A DNA stretch of 21,315 nucleotides from CAZDXJ01 sp964509475 (GCA_964509475.1 CAZDXJ010000041.1:1-21315), one strand, 5' to 3'; counted from the first letter of the stretch, positions 13,654 through 21,286 are shown. The notes: generated by a model from the sequence alone, not told the origin. Numbers and translations: made by a program.

Positions 13654-15945
13654 TCAGAGTTTTAAAATAATCCCTGCTAAAGGTGGTAAAGTCAGATTGA
13701 TTGAATGAGGTTGCTCCATCCACACAATCTTATCGGAGATAACATAACCATTGCCGGTATTACTGCCGTTATAATACATGGAATCCGAGTTGAAAATTTC
13801 ATGGTAGGTACCGGGCGAGGGCACGCCAATGCGGTAATTTTCCCGGGGTACCGGGGTGAAATTCAAAACCACAATCAAGGTTTCATCGTCACTTTTGCGC
13901 ATGTAACTGATGATGGATTGAGCGACATCGTGACAATCTATCCAGGCAAAACCTTGTTGTTCAAAATCGTATTGATACAAAGACGAGTGCTTTTTGTACA
14001 GTTTGTTCAGATCCCTTATCACCGATTGAATACCCTGGTGATTCGGGTAATTCAGCACATACCAGTCCAGTTGCTGGTCATGATTCCATTCATTACCCTG
14101 GCCAAATTCGCAACCCATAAACATCAGTTTCTTGCCGGGATAAGTGTACATGAAGGTGTAAAGCAGGCGCAGATTGGCAAAGCGTTGCCATTCGTCGCCC
14201 GGCATTTTGTTGACCAGTGAATTCTTGCCGTACACGACTTCATCATGGGAAAAAGGTAAAACGAAGTTTTCGGTAAAAGCGTAAAGCAAGCCAAAGGTCA
14301 ACTGATCATGGTGATGCATCCGATAAACCGGATCAGTACTCATATAAGACAAGGTGTCATGCATCCAGCCCATGTTCCATTTCATTGAAAACCCCAACCC
14401 TCCCGTCCATACAGGCCGGGTAACCTGCGGCCAGGCTGTGGATTCTTCAGCCATGACCACGGTACCGGGATGTTGTTCGTGTACGATACTGTTCATTTCA
14501 CGCAGAAAGGCAATGGCTTCCAGGTTTTCATTGCCGCCGTACTGATTGGGTATCCAGTCGCCTTCTTCGCGTGAATAATCCAGATACAGCATGGAAGCAA
14601 CGGCATCGACGCGCAGACCATCGATATGATATTCCTCGAGCCAGAAAAAGGCGCTGGCAATCAGGAAGTTTTTGACTTCATTACGTCCGTAGTTGTAAAT
14701 CAGGGTTCCCCAGTCCCGGTGTTCGCCCTTGCGGGGGTCTTCGTGTTCGTAAAGTGCCGATCCATCGAAGCGGGCAAGGGCAAAGCCATCCTTGGGAAAA
14801 TGAGCCGGTACCCAATCCAGGATAATGCCGATGTTGTTTTGATGGCAATAATCCACGAAAAACCTGAAATCATCCGGTTTTCCAAAACGGCTGGTTGGCG
14901 CGAAATAACCGGTTGCTTGATAACCCCAGGAAGCATCCAGGGGATGTTCATTGACAGGTAACAGTTCAATGTGGGTATAACCCATTTTGACGACATACTC
15001 GACCAGTTGTTTGGCCAGTTCGCGGTAATTCAGGAAATTATCCAGATTGTCGCGTTTCCAGGAACCCAGGTGAACTTCATAAACTGACATGGGCTGATGC
15101 AGCCAGTCATGATTCTTGCGTTGTTCCATCCAGGTATTGTCTTGCCAGCTGTAACCGTCTTCTTTGATGACGATGGAGGATGTTTTGGGGCGAAATTCAA
15201 AAGCCTGTCCATAAGGGTCGGTTTTGACCATGACCGCACCACTGTGACGGTTGCGGATTTCAAATTTATAAAACAGACCGGCTTGCAGCCCGGGAACGAA
15301 CAGTTCCCAGATACCGCTGCTTCCCAGGCTGCGCATCGGATGGCAGCGTCCATCCCAATGATTGAAATCACCGACGATGCTGACACGTTCCGCGTTGGGT
15401 GCCCAGACAGCGAACAGCACACCGTCTACATTGTCAATCGTGTGCAGATGCGCACCCAGTTTTTTATAGATGTGCCAGTGTTTGCCTTCACCGAACAAAT
15501 GCTGATCAAAATCGGAAATTTGCGCATCAAAATCATAAGGATCGTAATATTCATGGCTGAAGCCGTATTTGTCTACCCAGTTGAGTAAATAGTGATCCCG
15601 GGCAAGATCGGAATCTTCAGCCGTGCAAATGAAAAAATCACTATTGGGGATTCGTTGAAAAGCGGGGCCTGTATCCGAATTCAGACAAACTGTTTCAGCA
15701 TAGGGTAAATAAGCCGTAATCGTGGTCTTGCCGTTTTTTTGATGCTTGCCCAATAAGGCAAAGGGATCATGATGGCGGGCTTCGCTGATTTTGATCAAGT
15801 CATCATTCAGTTCAATTGGCGTTTCCGGAGTTATTTGCCGGGGCTGTTTAATTTGACGGCCTGTTTTTGAGACCGGCTGATTTTGTTTTGTATCGCTGAT
15901 TTTTCCGGTATCGCCTTTTAGTTTGCTTTTGGATGGTTTAATCAC
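13654..15945 (-). CDS. glgB: 1,4-alpha-glucan branching enzyme
   Basis: Introduces alpha-1,6 branches into glycogen (GH13 family, cytoplasm). The 763-aa product has a CBM48-like N-terminal domain (GVLFAVWAPNAERVSIVGDFNHWDG), a TIM barrel and an all-beta C-terminus. The three catalytic residues are in place: D447 in LRVDAVAS, E500 in MAEEST and D568 in FSHDEVV. Their spacing (53 and 121 residues) equals that of E. coli GlgB D405, E458 and D526. The start is GTG 15945 with GAGG about 9 nt upstream. This gives a tail of about 45 basic and polar residues, rich in K, Q and T, before the conserved region (from about LIKISEARHHDPFALLG). No other good start exists nearer, so the tail is probably real. 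It is the first gene of glgBA and divergent from glgC across 96 bp. Confidence 0.97.
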   Translation of the reverse strand: MIKPSKSKLKGDTGKISDTKQNQPVSKTGRQIKQPRQITPETPIELNDDLIKISEARHHDPFALLGKHQKNGKTTITAYLPYAETVCLNSDTGPAFQRIPNSDFFICTAEDSDLARDHYLLNWVDKYGFSHEYYDPYDFDAQISDFDQHLFGEGKHWHIYKKLGAHLHTIDNVDGVLFAVWAPNAERVSIVGDFNHWDGRCHPMRSLGSSGIWELFVPGLQAGLFYKFEIRNRHSGAVMVKTDPYGQAFEFRPKTSSIVIKEDGYSWQDNTWMEQRKNHDWLHQPMSVYEVHLGSWKRDNLDNFLNYRELAKQLVEYVVKMGYTHIELLPVNEHPLDASWGYQATGYFAPTSRFGKPDDFRFFVDYCHQNNIGIILDWVPAHFPKDGFALARFDGSALYEHEDPRKGEHRDWGTLIYNYGRNEVKNFLIASAFFWLEEYHIDGLRVDAVASMLYLDYSREEGDWIPNQYGGNENLEAIAFLREMNSIVHEQHPGTVVMAEESTAWPQVTRPVWTGGLGFSMKWNMGWMHDTLSYMSTDPVYRMHHHDQLTFGLLYAFTENFVLPFSHDEVVYGKNSLVNKMPGDEWQRFANLRLLYTFMYTYPGKKLMFMGCEFGQGNEWNHDQQLDWYVLNYPNHQGIQSVIRDLNKLYKKHSSLYQYDFEQQGFAWIDCHDVAQSIISYMRKSDDETLIVVLNFTPVPRENYRIGVPSPGTYHEIFNSDSMYYNGSNTGNGYVISDKIVWMEQPHSINLTLPPLAGIILKL

Positions 15946-16041
15946 TTTTCAATGCCTCAAATTAGTATAAAATGTCCCGTGTGCTGAATATTACCAAATT
16001 CATCATCTATTAGAACAGCAGATTCCACAAGGGGCTAAATC
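15946..16041. promoter_or_regulatory. Divergent glgB/glgC promoter region
   Basis: These 96 bp must carry signals for both operons. A TATAAAAT on the plus strand (15966-15973) and the overlapping TATACT on the minus strand (complement of 15964-15969) are the only -10-like boxes. Neither has a good -35 box at normal spacing, which could mean activator dependence. AAGGGG about 8 nt before the glgC ATG is a clear ribosome-binding site. Confidence 0.4.
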
Positions 16042-17319
16042 ATGTCAGAATCGGAAAATCCACATGTCGAACGTTATATCAGCCATTTAACCCGTAATAC
16101 CATCGCTTTGATTCTGGCCGGAGGGCGTGGATCGAGATTGAAAAATATGACGGATTGGCGGGCAAAACCGGCCGTTCCTTTTGGCGGCAAATTTCGCATC
16201 ATCGATTTTCCTTTATCGAATTGCATTAATTCGGGAATACGAAAAATCGGTATATTGACCCAGTATAAAGCGGATTCATTAATTCGTCATGTACAAAAAG
16301 GCTGGGGCTTTCTACGCGGTGAATTCGACGAATATGTTGATTTGATGCCGGCGCAACAACGTCTGGAAGGCTCCTGGTATGAAGGAACCGCCGATGCGGT
16401 GTATCAAAACCTGGATATTTTACGCAGCCGCAATCCCGAGCATATCCTGATTTTGGCAGGTGATCATATTTATAAAATGGATTACGGAGCGATGCTGGCC
16501 GATCACGTTGAGCGGGAAGCGGATTTGACTATCGGTTGTATCGAAGTATCTCTGGAAGATGCCAGTGCCTTTGGCGTGATGCATGTCGATGAAAACAGAA
16601 AAGTGATCGATTTTGTTGAAAAACCGGAAAATCCTCCAGTTATGCCGGGCAAGGAGGATACCGCGTTGGCCTCGATGGGTATTTATATTTTCAATGCCGG
16701 TTTTTTGTATGAACAATTGATTAAAGACGCCGACACCAAAGGTTCGACCCGTGACTTTGGTCACGATATCATCCCTTCCGTGATCGACAAGTACCGGGTT
16801 TTTGCTTATCCGTTTCTGGATTTGCAAAGCGGTATGCAAAGTTATTGGCGCGATGTGGGTACCCTGGATGCTTATTGGGCGGCCAATATGGAATTGATTG
16901 GCGTCAATCCGGAGCTGAATTTATATGACAAGACCTGGCCCATCTGGACTTATCAGGAACAATCTCCACCGGCCAAATTTGTCTTTGATGATGAGGAGCG
17001 CCGGGGACTGGCCGTTGACTCAATGGTATCCGGCGGATGTATTATCTCCGGCGCCAAGGTTCGGCATTCGTTGTTGTTTTCCAATGTTCGGGTCAATTCC
17101 TATTCAATTTTACAGGATACCGTGGTGTTGCCCGAAACGGTTATCGGCCGCCATTGCCGTATTACCAAGGCCATTATCGAAAAAGGCTGCACGCTTCCAG
17201 AAGGTACGGTTATTGGTGAAAATCGTGAGGAAGATGAAAAACGGTTTCTGGTCAGTCCCGGCGGCGTAGTGTTGGTGACGACCGATATGCTGGGGCAGAA
17301 ACGGCATTACGTAAGATAA
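16042..17319 (+). CDS. glgC: Glucose-1-phosphate adenylyltransferase (ADP-glucose pyrophosphorylase)
   Basis: Makes ADP-glucose from glucose 1-phosphate and ATP, the committed and usually allosterically controlled step of bacterial glycogen synthesis. The 425-aa length is normal. The nucleotide-binding loop is LILAGGRGSRLKNMT (about 23-37), followed by KPAVPFGGKFRIIDFPLSN. FVEKP carries K194, matching the glucose-1-phosphate-binding K195 of E. coli GlgC. The C-terminal part has left-handed beta-helix-like segments (GAKVRHSLLFSNVRVNSYS and onwards). Start ATG 16042 has AAGGGG about 8 nt upstream. malQ follows after 17 nt on the same strand. It diverges from glgBA, which uses its product. Confidence 0.97.
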   Translation: MSESENPHVERYISHLTRNTIALILAGGRGSRLKNMTDWRAKPAVPFGGKFRIIDFPLSNCINSGIRKIGILTQYKADSLIRHVQKGWGFLRGEFDEYVDLMPAQQRLEGSWYEGTADAVYQNLDILRSRNPEHILILAGDHIYKMDYGAMLADHVEREADLTIGCIEVSLEDASAFGVMHVDENRKVIDFVEKPENPPVMPGKEDTALASMGIYIFNAGFLYEQLIKDADTKGSTRDFGHDIIPSVIDKYRVFAYPFLDLQSGMQSYWRDVGTLDAYWAANMELIGVNPELNLYDKTWPIWTYQEQSPPAKFVFDDEERRGLAVDSMVSGGCIISGAKVRHSLLFSNVRVNSYSILQDTVVLPETVIGRHCRITKAIIEKGCTLPEGTVIGENREEDEKRFLVSPGGVVLVTTDMLGQKRHYVR

Positions 17320-17336
17320 AATCAAGGATACAGTTA

Positions 17337-18851
17337 GTGAATGATTCAAGCGACAGTCCCGATATGATTTTGCAACAGCGCCGGGCCGGTGTGTTACTGC
17401 ATATTACCTCTTTACCCGGTTTGCATGATCAAGGCGATATGGGTGAGGAGGCATACCGTTTTATTGATTTTCTTGCCGAAGTTGGTGCCTCAGTCTGGCA
17501 AACCCTGCCGCTGGGTATGCCGCATGGCGATCGATCACCTTATCAATGCCTGTCGGCGCATGCCGGCAACCCGGAATTGATCAGCATAGAATGGTTGATC
17601 AAAAAGGACTGGCTGGATGAAGCCGGACTGCCTTCACTGGAAAACTGCCTTGATGATATAAAATTTCGCCATACCTGTTTTAAAACCTGTTTTCTGACCT
17701 TCAAGGAACGTGCTGATAAACAGGATATCCAGGCTTTTGAGAAATTCTGCCGGGAAAAATCCTGGTGGCTGGATGATTTTGCGTTATTTTTGACGCTGAA
17801 AAAAGAGTTTGAGTTTCTTGCCTGGTCGGATTGGCCGGTCAAATATAAAAATCGCGATGCAGTGGCTCTGGCCGAAGTGCGCAAGCGTCTGGCTTATTCG
17901 ATTAAGGAAGTTAAATTCGAACAATTTGTTTTTTTTCAGCAATGGCATGAATTGCGTGAATATGCCCGCCAGAAAAATATTGCCTTGTTTGGTGACATAC
18001 CGATTTTTGTGGCTTATGACAGCGCCGATGTCTGGGCCCATCGAAACAATTTCAAATTAAATGAAGACGGCAGCTTGCCTGTAGTTGCCGGTGTACCACC
18101 GGATTATTTTTCACAAACCGGGCAACGTTGGGGTAACCCTTTGTTTAATTGGAAATATTTGCAGGAAAACGGTTTCCAGTGGTGGTTGGATCGGATTCGT
18201 ACCCAAATGCAGTTGTTCGATATCATCCGTATCGATCATTTCAGGGGGCTGCAAGCAGCCTGGGAAATTCCGGCGGATCAGGAAACCGCAGTCAATGGTC
18301 AATGGCTGGAAGCACCGGGTGAGGCCTTGTTAAACAAAATTCAGCAGGCGCTGGGTGCAGTTCCCTTGGTGGCCGAAGATTTGGGTATTATCACACCGGA
18401 AGTGGAAGCGCTACGGGATAAGTTCAACTTGCCAGGTATGAAAATTTTGCAATTTGCATTCAGCGGCGGTATTGATAATCCTTATTTACCGTTTAACTAT
18501 CCACCCCATTGCGTGGTCTATACCGGTACGCACGACAATGATACAACCCTGGGCTGGTATGAAAAAATATCCGATCAGGAAAAACATTATGTACAGGAAT
18601 ACCTGAATCATCCACAGGACGAAATGCCGGCGGCTTTAGTCAATGCCGCCCTGGCTTCGGTTGCCAATCTGGCGATCATTCCGATGCAGGATATTTTAAA
18701 ACTGGGTTCACAGCACCGCATGAATACACCCGGTACGACCGAAGGTAACTGGTGCTGGCGTTTTCAGTGGGAAAAATTAAGCGATGCGATGCGTAATGAG
18801 TTTGCCCATAATATTGGTTTGTACGGACGCCGGTTGGAGCCGGAAATATAA
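17337..18851 (+). CDS. malQ: 4-alpha-glucanotransferase (amylomaltase)
   Basis: Transfers alpha-1,4-glucan segments between maltodextrins (GH77 family, cytoplasm), linking short oligosaccharides to glycogen turnover. The 504-aa product is the short amylomaltase form. It shows GDIPIFVAYDSADVWAH, GVPPDYFSQTGQRWGNP and the three catalytic acids at expected spacing: D300 in IRIDHFRG, E347 in VAEDLGIIT and D400 in THDNDT (compare D293, E340 and D395 in the Thermus enzyme). The start is GTG 17337, with AAGGA 8-9 nt upstream. The ATG 4 nt later is out of frame. It is 17 nt after glgC, so the two are co-transcribed. A dispersed repeat begins directly after its stop. Confidence 0.97.
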   Translation: MNDSSDSPDMILQQRRAGVLLHITSLPGLHDQGDMGEEAYRFIDFLAEVGASVWQTLPLGMPHGDRSPYQCLSAHAGNPELISIEWLIKKDWLDEAGLPSLENCLDDIKFRHTCFKTCFLTFKERADKQDIQAFEKFCREKSWWLDDFALFLTLKKEFEFLAWSDWPVKYKNRDAVALAEVRKRLAYSIKEVKFEQFVFFQQWHELREYARQKNIALFGDIPIFVAYDSADVWAHRNNFKLNEDGSLPVVAGVPPDYFSQTGQRWGNPLFNWKYLQENGFQWWLDRIRTQMQLFDIIRIDHFRGLQAAWEIPADQETAVNGQWLEAPGEALLNKIQQALGAVPLVAEDLGIITPEVEALRDKFNLPGMKILQFAFSGGIDNPYLPFNYPPHCVVYTGTHDNDTTLGWYEKISDQEKHYVQEYLNHPQDEMPAALVNAALASVANLAIIPMQDILKLGSQHRMNTPGTTEGNWCWRFQWEKLSDAMRNEFAHNIGLYGRRLEPEI

Positions 18852-18916
18852 GAAGTTGTTTGGAAAATCCCGTTGCAGACCAGAAACATTCAAAATGTCG
18901 GGAATCTTTGTGGGTT
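18852..18916 (+). repeat. Dispersed repeat, copy B, directly after the malQ stop
   Basis: Same family and orientation as 7678-7738: GAAGTTG, TTGGAAA, CGTTGCAGAC, ATTCAA and TTTGTGGGTT in order. The 69-aa open frame over this stretch (18860-19069 plus) is best explained as repeat translation. Confidence 0.6.
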
Positions 18917-19113
18917 ATACTCCGCGTGTTCACGGATGCGGAAAATGAACCGACCACCGGGGCGCGAAACGCTTGTCACCTGGAATATTTAGATTGCGGG
19001 GGCAGCAGGCGGATTGAAGTCCTCAGGCATTCCGGCCGACGTCCAAAATTCCACAATCCTGTCTGCTAACAGACAGGCGTGGCCGCGTGCAATTAAACCT
19101 TGTCGGTATTTCG
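18917..19113. other. Intergenic stretch between malQ and the tRNA-Lys region
   Basis: No gene is supported. It holds a perfect hairpin CCTGTCTG-CTAA-CAGACAGG at 19058-19077 without a T-run. A TGCAATTAAA at 19088-19097 recurs at 19281-19290, on the other side of the 80-bp tandem repeats. Confidence 0.6.
19058..19077. repeat. Perfect hairpin CCTGTCTG-CTAA-CAGACAGG
   Basis: An 8-bp perfect stem with a 4-nt loop. It resembles 6647-6665, which has the same left arm. It lies about 200 bp past malQ with no T-run, so it is a dispersed palindrome rather than an intrinsic terminator. Confidence 0.6.
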
Positions 19114-19273
19114 AGCGGTCAATGACATCCCTGTCACTGGATTCCGCTAGTTCGTAGATACCAGGCTATGGTACTGGCAAAAAACCCAAACGAAGCGGTC
19201 AATGACATCCCTGTCACTGGATTCCGCTAGTTCGTAGATACCAGGCTATGGTACTGGCAAAAAACCCAAACGA
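19114..19273. repeat. Perfect tandem duplication of an 80-bp unit
   Basis: Copy 1 (19114-19193) and copy 2 (19194-19273) are identical at all 80 positions and adjoin without a spacer. Each unit carries two inverted repeats: TGACA-TCCC-TGTCA (19123-19136) and TACCA-GGCTA-TGGTA (around 19159-19173). The left part resembles the double hairpin at 7864-7906. Perfect identity suggests a recent duplication. Copy 2 ends 6 bp before the -35 box of the tRNA-Lys promoter. Confidence 0.9.
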
Positions 19274-19279
19274 AGTGGC

Positions 19280-19307
19280 TTGCAATTAAAAAAATTACTT
19301 GTATAAT
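19280..19307 (+). promoter_or_regulatory. Sigma70 promoter of tRNA-Lys
   Basis: TTGCAA (19280-19285) and a perfect TATAAT (19302-19307) are 16 bp apart. The predicted start is near 19314, about 13 nt before the mature tRNA. The sequence after the -10 box begins AGCG, a mildly GC-rich discriminator of the type seen at stable-RNA promoters. Confidence 0.7.
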
Positions 19308-19326
19308 AGCGTTTCTATTTCAAGGG

Positions 19327-19402
19327 GGGTCGTTAGCTCAGCTGGTAGAGCACCGCACTTTTAATGCGATGGTCGAGCGTTCGAATCGCTCACGACCCAC
19401 CA
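19327..19402 (+). tRNA. tRNA-Lys(TTT)
   Basis: A 76-nt cloverleaf with encoded CCA. The acceptor GGGTCGT pairs with ACGACCC. The D stem is GCTC/GAGC, the anticodon loop CTTTTAA (19358-19364) holds anticodon TTT at 19360-19362, and the T stem is GAGCG/CGCTC around TTCGAAT. The sequence is close to other gammaproteobacterial tRNA-Lys genes. The anticodon stem CCGCA/TGCGA has a C-A mismatch at its outer pair (27-43). The integrase gene begins downstream on the opposite strand, so this tRNA 3' end is the likely integration target. Confidence 0.95.
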
Positions 19403-19411
19403 CGAATTATC

Positions 19412-19441
19412 AAAAAAACCAGCTAGTTAGCTGGTTTTTTT
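19412..19441. terminator. Bidirectional intrinsic terminator between tRNA-Lys and the integrase
   Basis: A 12-bp perfect stem AAAAAACCAGCT/AGCTGGTTTTTT with loop AGTT. It has a T-run on the plus strand (for the tRNA) and, because the left arm is an A-run, also on the minus strand (for the integrase operon ending at 19453). Confidence 0.85.
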
Positions 19442-19452
19442 ATGCCTGTGGT

Positions 19453-20502
19453 TTAGGCGGTATTTTTAATTACGCGGATTTTACGCGGCTTATCTTCACA
19501 AAGCTTTTCTACCGCTAGCAGTAGATTGTCCAATTCGGCCTTGCTGTAGTGGGTAGTTATTCGTCCCGATTTATGACCAAGAAGGTCTTGCCGGTCTTCA
19601 TACGAAACCCCAGCCGCTCTTAATCGTCTGCCAAACGTGTGCCGCAAATCATGAACCCGGCAACAGCTCAGGTTTGCCCGTTCCCGCGCCTTTCGCCATG
19701 CTGAACCATTAATTCTTTGTACCGGTTCGCCTTTGTATGTGAATACAAAAAGCGGATGTTTGCCATGTTGCCGGTCAATAATGGATTTTGCAATTGAGTT
19801 TAGCGGTATTATGCGCTCTTCGCCGTTTTTTGCGCGATGATCGGGCAGGATAAAAGCGTTGTGGTGGTGAATTTCATCTTGCCATTGAAGTCCGGTAATT
19901 TCCCGCTCCCGGCATCCGGTATTAACCGCAAATAAAACCATATCCGCCAAATGTGGCGGCAATTCGGCCAGTAATCGCGCCTGTTCGTCCCATGAAATGG
20001 GGTAGGGTTTGCGCTGATTGGTTTTTAGCATCTTCAATAATGGAGCTTCGTTTAACCAGGTGCGCCCGTTGTCATCACGCCATAGCCTGGCGGATAAACC
20101 CAGAATACGACGGATAACAGCCAGATCACGGTTAATGGTACTTGCTGTTATCCCCGCTTCCCTGCGGTCGTTGATGAATTTTTCCAGCGTTCCCATGTGG
20201 ATCAGCTCTAGCGGAAAATCGCCGATGTAGGGCATGACCGCTTTGAGCGTTACCGCGTCCCGGTCTAGGCTCTTTTTGGTTTCTTCGTTCAGGTATTTTG
20301 TAGCGGCTTCTATAAATGTACGCTGGCGTTTTTCACCGTGTACCAGTTCTTCGCGGAGCTCTTGAATACGACGGTTTAAATATCGCTCTGCTTCTTCGAG
20401 GTTGCCCGTTCCAGTGCTTTCGTAAAGTCTATGGCCTCTGATGATTTTGTTAATATGCCAGTATTGGCCCCGCTTTGTGAGACCCGGCGTTTTCTTCGAC
20501 AT
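19453..20502 (-). CDS. Tyrosine-type site-specific integrase
   Basis: Phage/island integrase of the tyrosine recombinase family, 349 aa. It carries an N-terminal arm-binding part (about 1-60), a SAM-like core-binding domain (about 60-160) and a catalytic domain (about 165-335). The catalytic set is complete: R198 in TGCRERE, K225 in RAKNGEE, H284 and R287 in HDLRHTFG, H310 in LLGHKS and nucleophile Y319 in THYSKA. It should therefore be active. Start ATG 20502 has AAGGA about 9 nt upstream. It ends 51 nt from the mature tRNA-Lys 3' end and reads toward it, the usual layout for integration into a tRNA gene. Its first 127 bp overlap the 3' end of the excisionase-like gene in another frame. Confidence 0.95.
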   Translation of the reverse strand: MSKKTPGLTKRGQYWHINKIIRGHRLYESTGTGNLEEAERYLNRRIQELREELVHGEKRQRTFIEAATKYLNEETKKSLDRDAVTLKAVMPYIGDFPLELIHMGTLEKFINDRREAGITASTINRDLAVIRRILGLSARLWRDDNGRTWLNEAPLLKMLKTNQRKPYPISWDEQARLLAELPPHLADMVLFAVNTGCREREITGLQWQDEIHHHNAFILPDHRAKNGEERIIPLNSIAKSIIDRQHGKHPLFVFTYKGEPVQRINGSAWRKARERANLSCCRVHDLRHTFGRRLRAAGVSYEDRQDLLGHKSGRITTHYSKAELDNLLLAVEKLCEDKPRKIRVIKNTA

Positions 20503-20720
20503 GAGTCACGTTCCTTTTTCTGATTTTTACTTGGTTTCCCAACTCTGGTTTTATAATCATCCGCCCAGGCATCAAGATCAAGGCGGTCGAATGCTACACC
20601 TATTTTACCGATAGGCACTTCAATAAGACATGGCCGAACCTCATTATCAAACCGGTTTTTGTCCATCCCTAAATAACCTGGTGCATCCCTGTACCTAATG
20701 AATCTAGGCAAATGAATCAT
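20376..20720 (-). CDS. Excisionase-like/recombination-directionality protein upstream of the integrase
   Basis: A 114-aa protein with an N-terminal domain (about 1-60) that reads like a small winged-helix/AlpA-type DNA-binding module: RYRDAPGYLGMDKNRFDNEV, then a C-terminal basic, polar tail ending FTKALERATSKKQSDI. From memory, similar proteins with the same opening and the same FxKALE...SKKxS ending sit just before integrases in Pseudomonas and other gammaproteobacterial islands, which fits an excisionase/directionality role. That is inference, not a tested function. Start ATG 20720 has GGGAG about 8 nt upstream and shares its A with the TAA of the 18-codon ORF. The last 42 codons overlap the integrase N-terminus by 127 bp. 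Both frames look genuinely coding. Confidence 0.75.
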   Translation of the reverse strand: MIHLPRFIRYRDAPGYLGMDKNRFDNEVRPCLIEVPIGKIGVAFDRLDLDAWADDYKTRVGKPSKNQKKERDSCRRKRRVSQSGANTGILTKSSEAIDFTKALERATSKKQSDI

Positions 20721-20776
20721 TATTGACTCCCGTTCTTTAAGCGTTTCTCAATTCGTGCTAATGCTCTGCCCTTCAT
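20720..20776 (-). CDS. 18-codon ORF with strong ribosome-binding site, coupled on both sides
   Basis: The frame reads MKGRALARIEKRLKNGSQ and stops. Its ATG (20776-20774) overlaps the TGA of the DUF6166-type gene (ATGA). Its TAA (20722-20720) overlaps the ATG of the excisionase-like gene (TAATG). AGGAGGG lies about 5 nt upstream, the best Shine-Dalgarno sequence in the module. The peptide is basic and could form a short amphipathic helix. It may be a small protein or a coupling leader that carries ribosomes to the next gene. I know of no family to assign. Confidence 0.5.
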   Translation of the reverse strand: MKGRALARIEKRLKNGSQ

Positions 20777-21093
20777 GCCGCCCTCCTGTGTTCGATTGCT
20801 TTCAAGTGCTGTTCGATATATTCACGGTCCATTACCCAGTTATCGGTTTTAATATGTGCGATCACCAAGCTCTTGAACTCTTCATAATGGTCAAGTGCGC
20901 GCTGTTCGTCTGAGACGCAATGCCATGCTAATATCGCAAGTGCGAGTTGTGCAGGGCCAGAACCACCATAACCCCACTCGAATCCTGTAGGCGATTTATT
21001 GATAAGGTCAAGTCTGGTCGGTAACGGTTCGCCGTTCACTGTTACAGTGCAGCCGCTTTTTGTTCTTATTCCTCGGTAAATTTCAGTTGTCAT
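20773..21093 (-). CDS. DUF6166-type phage/island protein
   Basis: A 106-aa protein of unknown function. The central segment TGFEWGYGGSGPAQLALAIL (about 36-55) and the opening YRGIRTKSGCTVTVNGEPL match what I recall of DUF6166, a family found mostly in phages and integrated elements. No catalytic motif, signal peptide or membrane segment is visible. Start ATG 21093 has GGGAGG about 8 nt upstream. The upstream 52-aa gene overlaps it by 11 bp, and the 18-codon ORF overlaps its stop. It is part of a minus-strand early-type module ending in the integrase. Confidence 0.75.
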   Translation of the reverse strand: MTTEIYRGIRTKSGCTVTVNGEPLPTRLDLINKSPTGFEWGYGGSGPAQLALAILAWHCVSDEQRALDHYEEFKSLVIAHIKTDNWVMDREYIEQHLKAIEHRRAA

Positions 21094-21241
21094 TTTCTTG
21101 ACCTCCCGCTTTGATAATCACATCGCGGCAACGTCTGGCCAGATCAGCACCTTCACCGCTGTTGTTCCTGATGCCAATACTGATTTGGTTGATAAATTTA
21201 TTCTTACCGATTACTTCCCATTTGCCTTGTGTATGTTTCAT
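21083..21241 (-). CDS. Small phage-like hypothetical protein, 52 aa
   Basis: Read directly: MKHTQGKWEVIGKNKFINQI and onward to VIIKAGGQENDN. The opening (TQGKW-x-VIGKN-x-FINQI) is reminiscent of small hypothetical proteins in phage early regions, but I cannot name a family. ATG 21241 is preceded by GGAGAT 6 nt upstream, so it is the preferred start. The same frame stays open to the window edge (upstream codons ending ...FFSEIN), so a longer protein starting outside the window cannot be excluded. It overlaps the start of the DUF6166-type gene by 11 bp. Confidence 0.6.
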   Translation of the reverse strand: MKHTQGKWEVIGKNKFINQISIGIRNNSGEGADLARRCRDVIIKAGGQENDN

Positions 21242-21286
21242 GTTTATCTCCGAAAAAAATGCGCGTCCGTGCGCTGATGTGATGAA

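Noticed and set aside
8559..18851. A novel metabolic or defence system within the central region
   Set aside because: Every sizeable gene here belongs to a well-known housekeeping or glycogen-metabolism family with intact motifs and ordinary operon structure.
18860..19069. 69-aa plus-strand ORF after malQ
   Set aside because: It runs over the copy-B dispersed repeat and has no ribosome-binding site or family resemblance.
19114..19273. CRISPR array or iterons
   Set aside because: There are only two units, directly adjoining and 80 bp long, with no variable spacers. No cas or rep gene is nearby.
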